DNA of 64,000 bases from Tuctoria greenei (taxonomy: Eukaryota > Streptophyta > Magnoliopsida > Poales > Poaceae). Shown here piece by piece: positions 53,831 through 64,000 of this stretch. The position numbers were made by a program, and so were the translations under genes. The stretch lies in NCBI GenBank assembly GCA_036927565.1, contig JAYESD010000006.1, positions 101,157,353 to 101,221,352 on the forward strand. Direction: 5' to 3'. The notes beneath the pieces were generated by a model that searched no databases, was not told the DNA's origin, and was given only the letters and a program-made list of their open reading frames with translations. How positions within the stretch are numbered: the stretch's first letter is position 1; every line of letters begins with the position of its first letter.

Positions 53831-54895
53831 ATGGTGAGGACTCGCAACCAGAGGGATGTCAATGATGAGGAGGAGAACCATGGAGTACCTCAGAACAACC
53901 AGAGACATGCTCATGGAGCTATCAATATTGAACAACTGTTAGCTATGCAGAACCAGCTCATGCAGACCATGATACAGACCATGGGACAGCTGCAGGCTGG
54001 CAATATCAACAATCAGCCACACATGCCTCCACCGCCACCCCCGCCTCCTCATAACCGGTTGGGAGAGTTCATGAGGACTAGGCCGCCAACCTTTGCTCAA
54101 GCTGCCAACCCTATGGATGCTGATGATTGGCTCAAGTCCGTGGAGAAGAAACTTGCTATTGTCCAATGCAGTGACTGGGAGAAGGTCCTATTTGCTTCTC
54201 ATCAACTCGTTGGAGCAGCCTCCGATTGGTGGGATTCTTATTGCAACACTCATGAGAATCAAGAGAGGATCACTTGGGCAGAATTCAAGGAGAACTTCCG
54301 TTCTCATTACGTGCCGGAAGGTGTTATGATCTTGAAGAGGCAAGAATTCGAGAACTTAAGGCAAGGAAGATCAAGCGTGAGTGAATATCTCAATAAATTC
54401 ACTCAACTCTCAAGGTATGCGCCTGAGGATGTTAGTTGGGACAGCCGGAAGCAATATTTGTTTATGAGAGGCTTGAACAATGAAATCCAAGTGCAACTAC
54501 TCAACTGCGATTATGCCAATTTTCAGAAGCTTGTGGACAAAGCAATTGTGGTTGAGAACAAGATCCGTGAGATGGAGCAAGAAATCAAGAGGAAGGCGCC
54601 ATATCAAGGACAGCAACAAGGAAGTAATGTGCGCCCTCGCCTTGCACCACCCAAGGCACCCTATTACAGCTCCTCTATTCCTGCTCAGCGCCCTGGTTAT
54701 GCACCACGCCCAACTCAGTTTGTGCAGCAGCGCCCTGTCATGCAAGCAATGCCTTATGCACCTCGTGCTGCTTTTCCTGGAACCAATGCTCAAAACCAAG
54801 CTCGTCCCAATAATTCCGGTGGAGTTAAGAGGTGCTATACTTGTGGAGAAGCTGGACACTTTGCGAATCAATGTCCTAAGTCAGGCCTTGGTTAG
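53831..54895 (+). CDS. Gag of deleted Tekay element, 354 aa, intact
   Basis: I start it at the ATG at 53831 (MVRTRNQRDVNDEEE), which lies directly after CTTTCCTTCAG; an in-frame ATG at 53777 would add 18 residues. The capsid domain (SDWWDSYCNTHENQERITWA, FRSHYVPEGVMILKRQEF, KFTQLSRYAPEDVSWDSRKQ) is complete, followed by a basic Gln/Pro-rich tail and a perfect CCHC knuckle CYTCGEAGHFANQC. It ends at a TAG (54893-54895) after SGLG. The other Tekay copy has Gln there, so this stop probably cuts a longer gag-pol frame. It could assemble particles if expressed. Confidence 0.88.
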   Translation: MVRTRNQRDVNDEEENHGVPQNNQRHAHGAINIEQLLAMQNQLMQTMIQTMGQLQAGNINNQPHMPPPPPPPPHNRLGEFMRTRPPTFAQAANPMDADDWLKSVEKKLAIVQCSDWEKVLFASHQLVGAASDWWDSYCNTHENQERITWAEFKENFRSHYVPEGVMILKRQEFENLRQGRSSVSEYLNKFTQLSRYAPEDVSWDSRKQYLFMRGLNNEIQVQLLNCDYANFQKLVDKAIVVENKIREMEQEIKRKAPYQGQQQGSNVRPRLAPPKAPYYSSSIPAQRPGYAPRPTQFVQQRPVMQAMPYAPRAAFPGTNAQNQARPNNSGGVKRCYTCGEAGHFANQCPKSGLG

Positions 54896-55395
54896 AGAAG
54901 CAATGCGCCGAGGCAAAACCCAAGACCCAATGGAGGACAGCCACGAGGAAGCCGTGGACAGCAGAATTTTGCTTGTGGCAACGTGAACCATGTCTCTACG
55001 GAGGATGCTCAACAAGCGGATGATGTGGTCATTGGTATGTTTCTCGCTAACTCCAACCCCGCGACTATGTTATTTGATTCTGGAGCATCGCATTCATTCA
55101 TTGCATCGAAGTATGTTGCCAAGTATAGTTTGCCTGTCTCCCATATGAAGTTTACTCTATGGGTTAAGTCTCCTGGAGGAGAGATGAGGAAAAATATAGT
55201 ATGTCCAACAGTAAGCCTTAGAATAAGGGGGGTAGACTTCTCCGCCAACCTCATTATTTTGGATTCACAAGGAATAAGAGAATTCGTTGGTGTCAAGTGC
55301 AATGAGACCACCATACAGAAGCCGAATCTACGTGGGAATGTGAAGAAGACCTGAAGGCAGAATTCTCGCATCTTTTCTCCACGCTATCGAATCTC
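54896..55395 (+). pseudogene. Protease N-terminal part fused to a chromodomain remnant
   Basis: In frame with gag after its TAG, this encodes DVVIGMFLANSNPATMLFDS (active-site Asp in DSGAS) and SLRIRGVDFSANLIILDSQG. At about 55265-55275 (TCACAAGGAAT) the sequence jumps to the end of pol. In another frame it reads NKRIRWCQVQ, then DHHTEAESTWECEEDLKAEF and LSNLEGEIHF, the chromodomain end. The protease frame stops at 55354. RT, RNase H and integrase are missing. Confidence 0.85.
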
Positions 55396-55410
55396 GAGGG
55401 CGAGATTCAC

Positions 55411-55426
55411 TTTAAGGGGTTAGAAT
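55411..55426 (+). other. Polypurine tract of deleted Tekay element
   Basis: TTTAAGGGGTTAGAAT, immediately before the 3' LTR. Confidence 0.7.
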
Positions 55427-58400
55427 TGTAACACCCTGATTTTCGAGTTTTGACAAATTAAAAATTTAAATGGGAATTTAGAGTTAATATTAGGAAGAAA
55501 TTATTTTTATAAAGAAAATTATAAAATATATGCATCCCATATTGCATTTTGCATTCATCCTCAAGCATTGAAAAATTGTTACAAAAATAAATTTGCCAAA
55601 AGTGATCTATTTTCCATAATAAATATGAGATAAAAGAAGTAAATAAAACTAAAAGTATATATAAAAAAATAAATAGTCTAATTATATGATGAACACATGC
55701 AAAAAGAATTAAGTAGGATAAAAGAAAAATAATAAAACATAAAAGATGGAGCATATATATATACAAATGTATGTAGCAAAAGAAGAAATAGAAAATAATA
55801 ATTATAGCCTAAAACTTGTAATAGGGAATAAGTATAAAATAATAATAATAATATGTCAAAAGAAATATATAAATAAAATAATAATAATAAATATATATAT
55901 ATAATAAATGAATAAAATAAATAAGATAAATAAAAATAATAAAACATAAATAATAATATATAATAAAATATATTATAATAATAAAAATCTAAAAAAAAGA
56001 GAAGAAGAAGAAGAAAAAAAGAAAAACCGCCTGCTGGCCAGGCGGCCGAGCCGCCAGCGCCCGCCCGCTCGCCTCACGCGGCACGCGCGCCCACGCGCGG
56101 AGCCGGCCCCGCCCCGCCGCCCGAGGCCCCGTACCGCGCGCCCTCCCACGCGCGACCCGCCGACCGAGGCGCCTGGCCCCGCCGCCCTCCCGCTCCCACC
56201 GACGCGATCCCCCGCGCCCCGCCTCCTCCCACGCCACCCCGCGCACGCCATGCCCCCTGGGCCCCGCTCGCCTGCGCGACACTCCCGCGCCCCGACGCGT
56301 CCCGCCCTCCCGCGCTACCCCGCCGGGCCCCACCCGGCCTCTCCCGTTCGCGCGCCTTTCCCCGCCGCCCGACGCGCCCGAATCCCGCGCCCCGCCCCGA
56401 TTTTTCCGCCGAATCCCGCTGCTCGCCCGTACCGGCCGCCCCCGCGTTGACTCCCGCGCCTATAAAAAGGACCGTAGGTCCCTAGGTTTTTCCCCGATCC
56501 CAGAAACGCCGCCGCCTTCCAGGAACGCCGCCGGTACAGAAGAAAAAGGGGACCAGAGGCTGCGCCGCCAGGGGAAGAAAAGAGAGGAAAAAAAAGGGAA
56601 GGAGAGGAAGAAAAAGAGGAGGGCCCCACCGTCCGCCGGAGATCGTCGCCATCGTCGTGCCGCCGAGGGACTGCTGCGCCATCTACTTCGTCTACGCGTC
56701 GCATTTGTTCCGCGACCGTCAAGCCGTCAGATCTACGGTAGGATTTGTTCCCGATGCGAATTTTAGCGACCATATTGAATCTAATAGACGTAAATTGATC
56801 GTAGTTGCGTCGTATTTTTATTTTCAGCAGCATTAATCCCCGCTAAAACCCCCGTAAACTCGTATGAACACGTATGAAATAGTTGCATCTAATTAATAAA
56901 CAATCATAGTTAATTAATAATTGATCTTTGCATGCATGCATATCATCGCATGTTGATTAATGTGTGTGCATCACGTTGATTTGTATGTATATTCTTGTAT
57001 GTGTGATCACGAGTAGAGGGAAGTGCTCAAGAGATTGTGTACGAGGATTTTCAGAATCAAGACTTCGAAGCACTTGAGCAACCCTATCCGTCAGAACAAG
57101 GCAAGTGTCCTTGAAGCATATTGATCCTGTTTTAAAATAAATGTTTTGTTTGCAAAACTGCATGTTGTGTCAATTTGATGGGAATCCTATGGTAGGAAGT
57201 TTACTAGAATTGTTAAACCACCCTTGTCATCTGGAATACATGGTACAAAGTCCGGAAGGGTTTTTACCTTTTTGCTTCGCTTAATTAATTGGGATGGAAA
57301 AACAACACTACATATTAAATTATGTATTAATGATATTCTGGTCAATGTGAACTAGTCGATACGGTTTGGTAATGGGTGATCTAAGCAAGCCTGGTATGTG
57401 GATGGGTTGGATGTTATGGTGGTTTGCTTGTTTTAGATCTAAGGACCGGTTCATGCGAGAATAAGCCAGGACTACAGTGCCACCACGAGGCCAAGTATGG
57501 GTGCGGCATAGGTGATTAATTAGGGTTTTGCTAGTGCTGTTTGGACCATTGTGGATGCTTGGGGAAGGGGTAGTCGGATTGGGTTTGTTGATGATTGGTG
57601 GGACTACCCTGGGATCCGAATGGCTCAAGAGGGGGCCCTTGGTTGAAGATGTGCTCAGTTGGAGGCATCGACACTGGTGAAACCTCAGTGGGTTCTGAAT
57701 AGTCTAGTAATCCCTTTGTAAAGGCTATTTTGTGATCTCTTGGCCATACACCAAAGGAAGTGTAATTGGCATAAGGGAGGTTCTTTAGTCGCCGACAGGT
57801 GATGAAATCACAAACACGTGGGTAAAGTGGTACAAACTCTGCAGAGTATTAAAACTATCATGATAGCCATGCCCCCGGTTATGAGCGCCTGGATGACCTA
57901 CATGATTAGAGGGACTTTGGTAATGGGATGGTTATTGGGATTGTTATGGTTTGGTAATGGTTATGGTTGATATTATGATTATGGTTATGGTTATGGGATG
58001 GAATCATGGTTTATGACATGGATTATGGTTATTGGCAATGGTAAATTATGGACTGGTATTATGATGGTCACATGGTTTATGATGGGTTTACTTCACATAC
58101 ATATAATATATTGCTTTTTCAAATGTTTTACTGTACTTTTCAGCACTTAGCCATTATTATTATCGTCATTTGAATCAGCTACATGTCATACTTTCCACAC
58201 TTGCTGAGTACGACATGTACTCACTCTTGCAATCCCCCCAACAGTTGCAAGTCAGGATTGCGAGTTTAATGGTGATAATGCAGAGTTCTAGGCCGTGTCT
58301 ACCGTCAGCTTTGCCTGTGGTGTTATTGGAGCTGCGCTATCCCTTTTGCTTAGTTGCTTAAATAGTTTATTTCCGCTGCATTAGTTGAACTTATCATTAA

Positions 58401-58577
58401 TATCTATTAGAGCTTGTATTTGAGGATTTAATGAATTATGTAATAAGAGTACTTATTTAATAATTTGAGCTGTGGTAATTATCTGTTTATCATTTGTGAG
58501 TCACTCGTGTATGTGTGTTGAACATCCTGGGCACACATATGCGTTAGCTTGGTTTATTTTCGGAACTGGGCGTCACA
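55427..58577 (+). repeat. 3' LTR of deleted Tekay element (3151 bp)
   Basis: Same as 50410-53558, with few substitutions by eye. It starts TGTAACACCCTG and ends CTGGGCGTCACA. TATAAAAAGG is at 56461. The flanking cggcg (58578-58582) is the right target-site copy. Confidence 0.92.
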
Positions 58578-58686
58578 CGGCGGTGCGAGCGGATATTAGG
58601 GCTTTCTTTGCCTCCTTCGACAACTTCTGCTTTTTGGCACCCGGCTCCTTAATAGCCTTGCCCTTTCCCTTCTTGTCACGACCCAT
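58578..58686 (-). pseudogene. SIRE-2 env-like ORF, 5' start
   Basis: From the ATG at 58686 a Lys-rich N-terminus is read (MGRDKKGKGKAIKEPG) up to the Tekay insertion. 109 bases here plus 101 bases from 50404 to 50304 make exactly 70 codons before the long open stretch at 50303, if one 5-bp target copy is discounted. The two parts are therefore in frame and belong to one ORF split by the insertion. Confidence 0.75.
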
Positions 58687-59400
58687 GACAACGACGAAGA
58701 CGGGGTCGCAGGACACGATCTCAGGCGGACGGGATGGCGACACAAAGATTGTCGCGGCCGGGGAACCCTAACGGCGAAGCACGGCGACCGAAAGGAGGGC
58801 ACCACGGCGGCGCAAAGGGCGGTGGTGCGGCGCCTAGGACGGCGTGGGGCGGCGGCAGTGGTGTGGCGGCGGTGAGGCATGGGAGTGGCAATGGCGGAGG
58901 TGCTTGGGAGGCGGCGGCGCTGCGTGGCGCTGCATGGGGCGCAGGGTGAGCGGCGGCGGCGGCCGGAGGCAGCGGCGGCGGTAGCTCGGAGGGCGGCGGC
59001 GGCTGGAGGACGGCGGTGGCCGGAGGGCGGCGGCAGGGCGAGGGAGCGGTGGCGGCGGAGGTGTCAGGGCGTCGGTGGCGGAAGGCAAAATCGGGGAGAG
59101 AGAAAAAGGTGAAGCGGCGCACTAAATAGGTGGGGCCCGAGCATCGGTCTAATGGTACAGTAAGGGTATTCCAAAAGTACCATTGACACCAGATGATCCG
59201 ACGTGGAAAGGATTAGCATCGGTTGAGTGTGGCACAACTCCAGAAAAGTGAACATCGGATGCACCGATGTTTCTGAGAATGAACTCGTTGGTTGATTTGA
59301 CTTTCTGACTGAGCTGACCCTTTGCATTTGAACACAAACTGATCCGATGAGCTTCTGGCCTTAGCATCGGATAATACGAGACTACAAAACAGCAACATCC
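58687..59400 (-). promoter_or_regulatory. Putative internal promoter and leader of the SIRE-2 env-like ORF
   Basis: Reading the minus strand from 59400 there are several ATCGGATNATCCG-type half or full palindromes (about 59185-59375), then a TATA-like CTATTTAGTG (59120-59129) followed by CACCTTTTTCTCTCTCCCC, a start-site-like pyrimidine tract. A GC-rich leader of about 430 bp leads to the ATG at 58686. The leader is a GGC/GCC-rich run (58700-59090) in which several frames are open; I do not treat those as genes. The layout parallels SIRE-1, upstream of its env-like ORF. Confidence 0.38.
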
Positions 59401-59993
59401 CATATATGTCCTTTGACTCAAACAAACAAACATGAAGAAACGCATGTCTTAGGACTTTTTGGGCAACCCCTTACCCCTCAAAAAGACTAGTTGCCAATAA
59501 CTTGGCTAAGCCCTAAAGCAAACAGAACACCGAAGAAAATAGGGAATAAATCCAAATAAAATGTGAGGCCCCTGCTTTGTGAGCTAGAGGATGAAGACTT
59601 CTACCTCTTTAAAGCATGTTCCTTTAGGCATTAATGCACCTAACATTTTGTTCTTTCCACATCATATGAGTTGAGATATTGCATTTCAAAACAAGTCTCT
59701 TTCTCATGAGGTGGGTTCCCCTTTGTGACAATCTACTATATGCAATGCCAAACAATTTATAATGCAAGAAATTAAACGTGAGTGCAAGTCTATATGGCAG
59801 GCATCATGCAAGACATAAATTAAATCTATCTTGCCAAATTTGAACCTTTCAAAGGCTTCTTCAGGGAGAGCCACTCTCCAAGTCTTGGGGAAACCCAAAG
59901 GAACCTCCATCCCAAGCTAACCCTTGCTCACCCCTATCCTTTGAAAGTTAGACAAGACCTATATGAGATGCATTCTTACATGATCATGGCAAC
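59401..59993. other. SIRE-2 spacer between RNase H and env-like ORF
   Basis: AT-rich, with no gene supported. It corresponds in position to 18600-18840 of SIRE-1 but is longer. Confidence 0.5.
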
Positions 59994-61900
59994 TTACATG
60001 ACGTTCAATGCATCTAGCACATTTAATTCACTTCTTAGTCTAGAAAAAGTTTTCTCATCAAGTGGTTTAGTGAAGATATCCGCCAATTGTTCTTCGGGCC
60101 TAACACCTCGCAAGGAGATGTCTCCCTTAGCTTCATGGTCCCTTAAGAAATGATGACGAATATCAATGTGCTTAGTTCCAGAGTGTTGAATGGGGTTCTT
60201 AGCAATCTTAACTGCACTTTCATTGTCACAAAGGAGAGGCACACAACCAATTTTAATACCAAAGTCCAAAAGGGTTTGCTTCATATAAAGAATTTGGGCA
60301 CAACATGCACCGGCCGCAATATATTCTGCTTCTGCCGTGGACAAAGCAACGGAATTTTGCTTCTTGCTAGACCAAGATACTAGGGAACGCCCAAGCAAGT
60401 GGCACCCACCGGAGGTACTCTTGCGATCCACACGGCATCCGGCAAAGTCCGAATCCAAGTAACCCAAGAGATGGAATTTTGCACCTTTAGGGTACCACAG
60501 GCCTACACTTGGGGTATGCTTGAGATACCGAAGTATCCTAAAGACCGCCTTCCGATGCGATTCTTTAGCTGCCGCTTGAAAGCAAGCACACAAGCACACA
60601 CTAAACATGATATCGGGCCTAGATGCGGTAAGATAAAGCAATGAACCAATCATAGAACGGTAATTAGATTGGTCAATAGGTTTATCATCCTTATCCGCGT
60701 CGAGATGACAATTTGTTGCCATAGGAGTGCTTCTTGAGCTACAATCTCCCATCTCAAATTTCCTCAAGAGGTCCTTGGTATACTTTTCTTGATAGATGAA
60801 GGTTCCCTCTCGAAGTTGCTTGATTTGAAATCCAAGGAAGAAGTTGAGCTCTCCAATCATCGACATCTCGAATTCCCTAGACATCATTTTGCCAACTCAT
60901 GGCTAAGAGCTTTGTTAGTTGAACCAAAAATAATATCATCGACATAAATTTGACAAATAAATAATTCTCCGTCGATGTCTTTGGTGAAGAGTGTAGTGTT
61001 CACCCTCCCGATTTTGAATCCTTGCATGGTCAAGAAATCTCGTAGTCGTTCATACCACACCCTAGGGGCTTGCTTGAGCCCGTAGAGCGCCTTGTGCAAC
61101 CTAAACACATGATTAGGATTCCTCAGATCTTCAAACCCGGGAGGTTGTTCAACATAGACAAGCTCATTATAACCATTAAGAAAGGCACTTTTCACATCCA
61201 TTTGATAAAGCTTTATGTTATGATGTGATGCAAAGGCAAGAAGTATACGGATGGCTTCTAGTCGGGCGACCGGAGCAAATGTCTCCCCAAAGTCTAGTCC
61301 TTCAACTTGCGAGAAACCCTTGGCCACAAGTCTTGCCTTGTTGCGGACCACAACGCCGTTCTCATCTTGTTTGTTGTGGTACACCCACTTTGTTCTGATG
61401 ACGTTCTTGTCCTTGGGTCGCTCCTCCAACACCCAAACTTCATTGCGGATGAAGTTGTTGAGTTCTTCTTGCATGGCCATCACCCAATTTGGATCTTGGA
61501 GTGCTTCCTCAATGTGAGTGGGTTCTACACATGAAACAAATGAGTAGTACTCACAAAACGTAGCGAAATGGCGAGAACATGTACTTACTCCCCTTGATGA
61601 ACTTCCGATGATTTGGTCAATCGGATGCGCCTTGGAGATGAGTCCATGCCTCATGAGTGGTTGTGAAGCACTTGGCGGTGGTGATGCATGTTGCTCTTCT
61701 TGTAGTTGGACTTGATCATGGACTTTTTCTTCTTCTTGATGTTGTGTGGCTTGTGAATCTTGTGTCAGCAATGGATCATCTTTCTCTTCTTCGTCAACTT
61801 GAGGTGCCATAGATGTGTTGATGTTGGAACTTGAAGCTACCCCTTGATCATGGCTCTTCTCAAATTTCGGCTTGATGTCACCAATGGTCATGTTCTTCAT
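59994..61900 (-). pseudogene. Reverse transcriptase and RNase H (SIRE-2), one frameshift
   Basis: 61900-60884 holds an acidic linker and RT: WVLEERPKDKNVIRTKWVYH, NKARLVAKGFSQVEGLDFGE, YQMDVKSAFLNG, LYGLKQAPRVWYERLRDFL and YVDDIIFGSTNKAL (catalytic box intact). A frameshift at about 60885 leads into 60887-59994: FEMSMIGELNFFLGFQIKQL (RT thumb), then RNase H with YLDSDFAGCRVDRKS, STAEAEYIAAGACCAQ, LLCDNESAVKIAKNP and ADIFTKPLDEKTF. A single indel is the only visible lesion, so this copy is much younger than SIRE-1. Confidence 0.92.
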
Positions 61901-61906
61901 AGCTTC

Positions 61907-62824
61907 TCATAGAGGCTCGTCATCTATTTCATCATGACCAAAACTCTCCTCTTGGGAGCCATTAGTTTCATCAAACTCAACATCACAACTTTCCTCAACT
62001 AAACCAGAGGTTTGGTTGAATACTCGATATGCTTTTGAGTTTGATGCATAACCAAGAAATATACCAGCATCACATCTTCTTTCAAACTTACCGAGCCTTT
62101 TCTTGCGGTAGATGTAGCACTTGCACCCGAAGACTCGGAAATAGGAGATGTTGGGCTTTCTCCCAATGAGAAGTTCGTATGGGGTCTTTTGAAGTAGTCG
62201 ATGTAGGTAGACTCTATTTACAGCATGGCACACCGTGTTGATTGCTTTGGCCCAAAACTTCTTGGACATGCCATAGTCATCAAGCATTGCTCGTGCAAGA
62301 GTGATGAGAGTCTTGTTCTTCCTTTCAACGACACCATTTTGTTGAGGAGTGTATGTGGCCGAAAACTCATGCTTCACGCCTTCACGGTCACACCACTCCC
62401 CAATGTTGTAGTTCTTGAATTCGGTGCCGTTGTCACTACGGACCTTGATGATGGGAAGTTGAAATTCCCTTTGAGCATGGTTAGCGAAGGTCTTGATCAC
62501 TTCCGGAGTTTCACTCTTGTCACCTAGAAACAAAGTCCAAGCATAGCAAGAGTAGTCATCAACTATAACAAGACAATAGAGATTACCGCGAAGACTTTGA
62601 TATGTGGACGGTCCGAAGAGGTCCATGTGGAGTAACTCAAGTGGCTTGGAGGTTGACACCATTGTCTTCATCGGGTGGTGTGAAGCAACTTGCTTCCCAT
62701 CCTGACAAGTGCTACAAAGCTTGTTCTTCTCAAATGTGACATCCTTCACGCCGGTCACCATCCCAAGCTTGAATGACTTCTTGAGCTTGCTCATTCCAAT
62801 GTGCGCTATGCGTCGATGCCATAG
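61907..62824 (-). pseudogene. Integrase (SIRE-2)
   Basis: The zinc-finger part is WHRRIAHIGMSKLKKS...CSTCQDGK. The core has LLHMDLFGPSTYQ (Asp), VRSDNGTEFKNYN (Asp) and QQNGVVERKNKTLITLARAM (Glu), then FRVFGCKCYIYRK. The catalytic triad is intact. In-frame stops at about 61907 and 62825 separate it from RT and protease, in the same frame. Confidence 0.92.
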
Positions 62825-64000
62825 CTAACCCAAACTTGTCTTAGTGAAAAGACAAGTGGTCAAGCTAGCATCCTTGTTGGTGAAATCTACTAGGTAGAGA
62901 TGTCCATGCCGAAATCCTTTGAAGATTAGTTCTTGGCTTGTTTCACTAGTCACAACAACATCATTATTGCTAAAGGTGCACGTTAGTCCAAGATCACATA
63001 GTTGTGCAATAGAAAGCAAATTGAAACTAAGTGACTTAACATATAATACATTGGAAATAGATAAATCATTTGAAATTGCAATCTTACCTAAACCAATTAC
63101 CTCCCCCTTAGAGTTATCACCAAAGGTGACTTGTTCATGATTGTCGGGGTTTTCTATGGTGGTGAACATACCATCGTTGCCGGTCATATGTTTAGTGCAC
63201 CCGCTATCGAGTACCTAATGCTTTCCTCCGGCTTTGTAGTTCACCTTGGTGTTACCTTTAGCCATGAGGCACATGGGAGGTAGATGAAGAGATGAATCAT
63301 CATTGTTGGCAATGGCAAGGCCGGCCAAACTCTCTTCTTTCGCTTCACTGTCTTCATCACTTGATTCTTCGTCGGTAATCCATTCATTTGCCTCACACAT
63401 GAACACCTTTTGTGGTCCTTTTCTCTTCTTTGGGAAGAGTTTTGCCTTCTTGCCCTTGTCATGTTTCTTCTTCGGATCTTGATTTGGTCTTGACCTCTTC
63501 TTCATCATCTTCACTATCTTCAAGCTTGCGATGCTTGCCCTTGTGGTTCTCTCTTCTTTTGTCCGGTTTTGGACAATCATAGGAAATGTGGCCTTGATCA
63601 CCACAATTGTAGCAAGTCTTGTTATCATCTCTCCTTGGTAGAAAAGCTTTCTTCTTGGGATCAAAGGTGTATCCCTTCTTGGCAATTTTGGAGTTCAAGC
63701 GAGAGAACTTTCTCATCATCAATGCAAGCTCATCATCTTCATCTTCACTTGATGCTTGCTCTTCTTCACTTGAGCTAGGATCAACCACTTTCTTTTTATT
63801 GAGACTTGTTTTCTTGGTGGAGGCCTTTAGAGCAATTGTCTTTGATGATGATTGCTCCATCATCCCAAGTACACTCATCTCATGAGCGTGAATCTCTCCA
63901 ATTAGTTCCGAAACTTCAATGTGATCAAGAGATTCTTTTTGAAGCATGGAGTTGATGATGTTATACTTTGACTTAGGAAGGAGCATAAGAATCTTGCGGT
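62825..64000 (-). pseudogene. Gag C-terminal part and protease (SIRE-2), runs off right edge
   Basis: Gag sequence from the edge includes SELIGEIHAHEMSVLGMMEQ and a knuckle CYNCGDQGHISYDC (about 63565-63610), then a Lys/Glu-rich stretch broken by a frameshift at about 63480. The protease follows, with DSGCTKHMTGNDGMF around 63170-63205, then SFNLLSIAQLCDLGLTCTF. Stops at about 63215 and 62825 interrupt an otherwise single frame. The gag start, primer site and 5' LTR lie beyond 64000. Confidence 0.88.

Larger units (their letters stand above)
50410..58577 (+). mobile_element. Internally deleted Tekay-type element (gag-protease only), 8.2 kb
   Basis: Two long, nearly identical LTRs (50410-53558 and 55427-58577) enclose only 1.87 kb. 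The interior holds a tRNA-iMet primer site, an open gag, the protease N-terminal part, a chromodomain remnant and a polypurine tract. RT, RNase H and integrase are gone. Near-identical LTRs and a near-perfect 5-bp duplication point to a recent insertion, into the SIRE-2 env-like ORF. It would need pol from a full-length relative. Confidence 0.92.
46569..64000 (-). mobile_element. Second SIRE-family Ty1/copia element (SIRE-2), right end off window
   Basis: The 3' LTR is 46569-47991. Moving right come the env-like ORF (interrupted by a Tekay insertion), a spacer with palindromes, RNase H, RT, integrase, protease and gag to the window edge. The modules and order match SIRE-1, but the LTR and palindrome motif differ, so it is a different family. 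The preceding aggat (46564-46568) may be half of a target duplication. Fewer frame breaks are seen than in SIRE-1. Confidence 0.92.

Noticed and set aside
58721..59122. Pro/Ala/Arg-rich minus-strand frame of 133 residues and its plus-strand mirrors
   Set aside because: A GGC/GCC-rich leader leaves many frames open; the real env-like ATG is at 58686 and these frames show no domain.

Overview
This is plant nuclear DNA, almost certainly from a grass (Poaceae), and it is essentially all transposable elements nested in one another. Support for a grass: SIRE/Maximus-type Ty1/copia elements with tRNA-iMet primer sites and an env-like third ORF, Tekay/Del-type Ty3/gypsy chromoviruses with 2.7-3.2 kb LTRs, Tat-lineage Ty3/gypsy elements with TGTCGG...CCGACA LTR ends, a large CACTA (En/Spm) transposon, and Stowaway-like CTCCCTCCGTCCCAAA termini. 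I cannot name the species. I see no ordinary host gene outside transposon cargo, and no rRNA, tRNA or CRISPR.

Layout. 1-1836: 5' LTR and gag of a Tat-lineage element on the minus strand, running off the left edge. 1837-1940 plus 12281-13884: one fragment of an older CACTA-type gene encoding a Ulp1-like protease, split by a full-length minus-strand Tekay element (1941-12275, exact 5-bp target duplication gccct). 13885-14692: fragment of a SIRE-type LTR. 14693-25698: full-length minus-strand SIRE element (SIRE-1). 25699-26632: a second, truncated SIRE-1 interior in the same orientation, making an LTR-interior-LTR-interior tandem. 26633-41086: a 14.45-kb CACTA transposon with TNP2 on the minus strand, a TNPA-like (Transposase_24-type) gene on the plus strand, long subterminal arrays at both ends, and captured gene-like cargo between them. 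41087-46568: decayed plus-strand Tat-lineage interior (gag, RT, two RNase H domains, integrase, a 72-bp tandem repeat and an antisense ORF). 46569-64000: minus-strand element of a second SIRE family (SIRE-2), open at the right edge, with its env-like ORF interrupted by an internally deleted plus-strand Tekay element (50410-58577).

How the parts work together. Each retroelement has its module set in canonical order, and most reading frames are broken by single nonsense changes or frameshifts. The main exceptions are the env-like ORF of SIRE-1 (498 aa, open) and the Gag of the deleted Tekay element (354 aa, open). The most striking signal is a cis-motif. Arrays of the palindrome CGGACWWGTCCG sit just upstream of the TATA box in the U3 of both the SIRE-1 (copia) and the full-length Tekay (gypsy) LTRs. 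The same motif recurs in the spacer upstream of the SIRE-1 env-like ORF, next to a TATA-like sequence and a plausible leader intron. SIRE-2 shows the same layout with its own variant, CGGATGATCCGGTG. This suggests that the env-like gene has its own U3-like internal promoter, and that a regulatory motif is shared between retrotransposon superfamilies.
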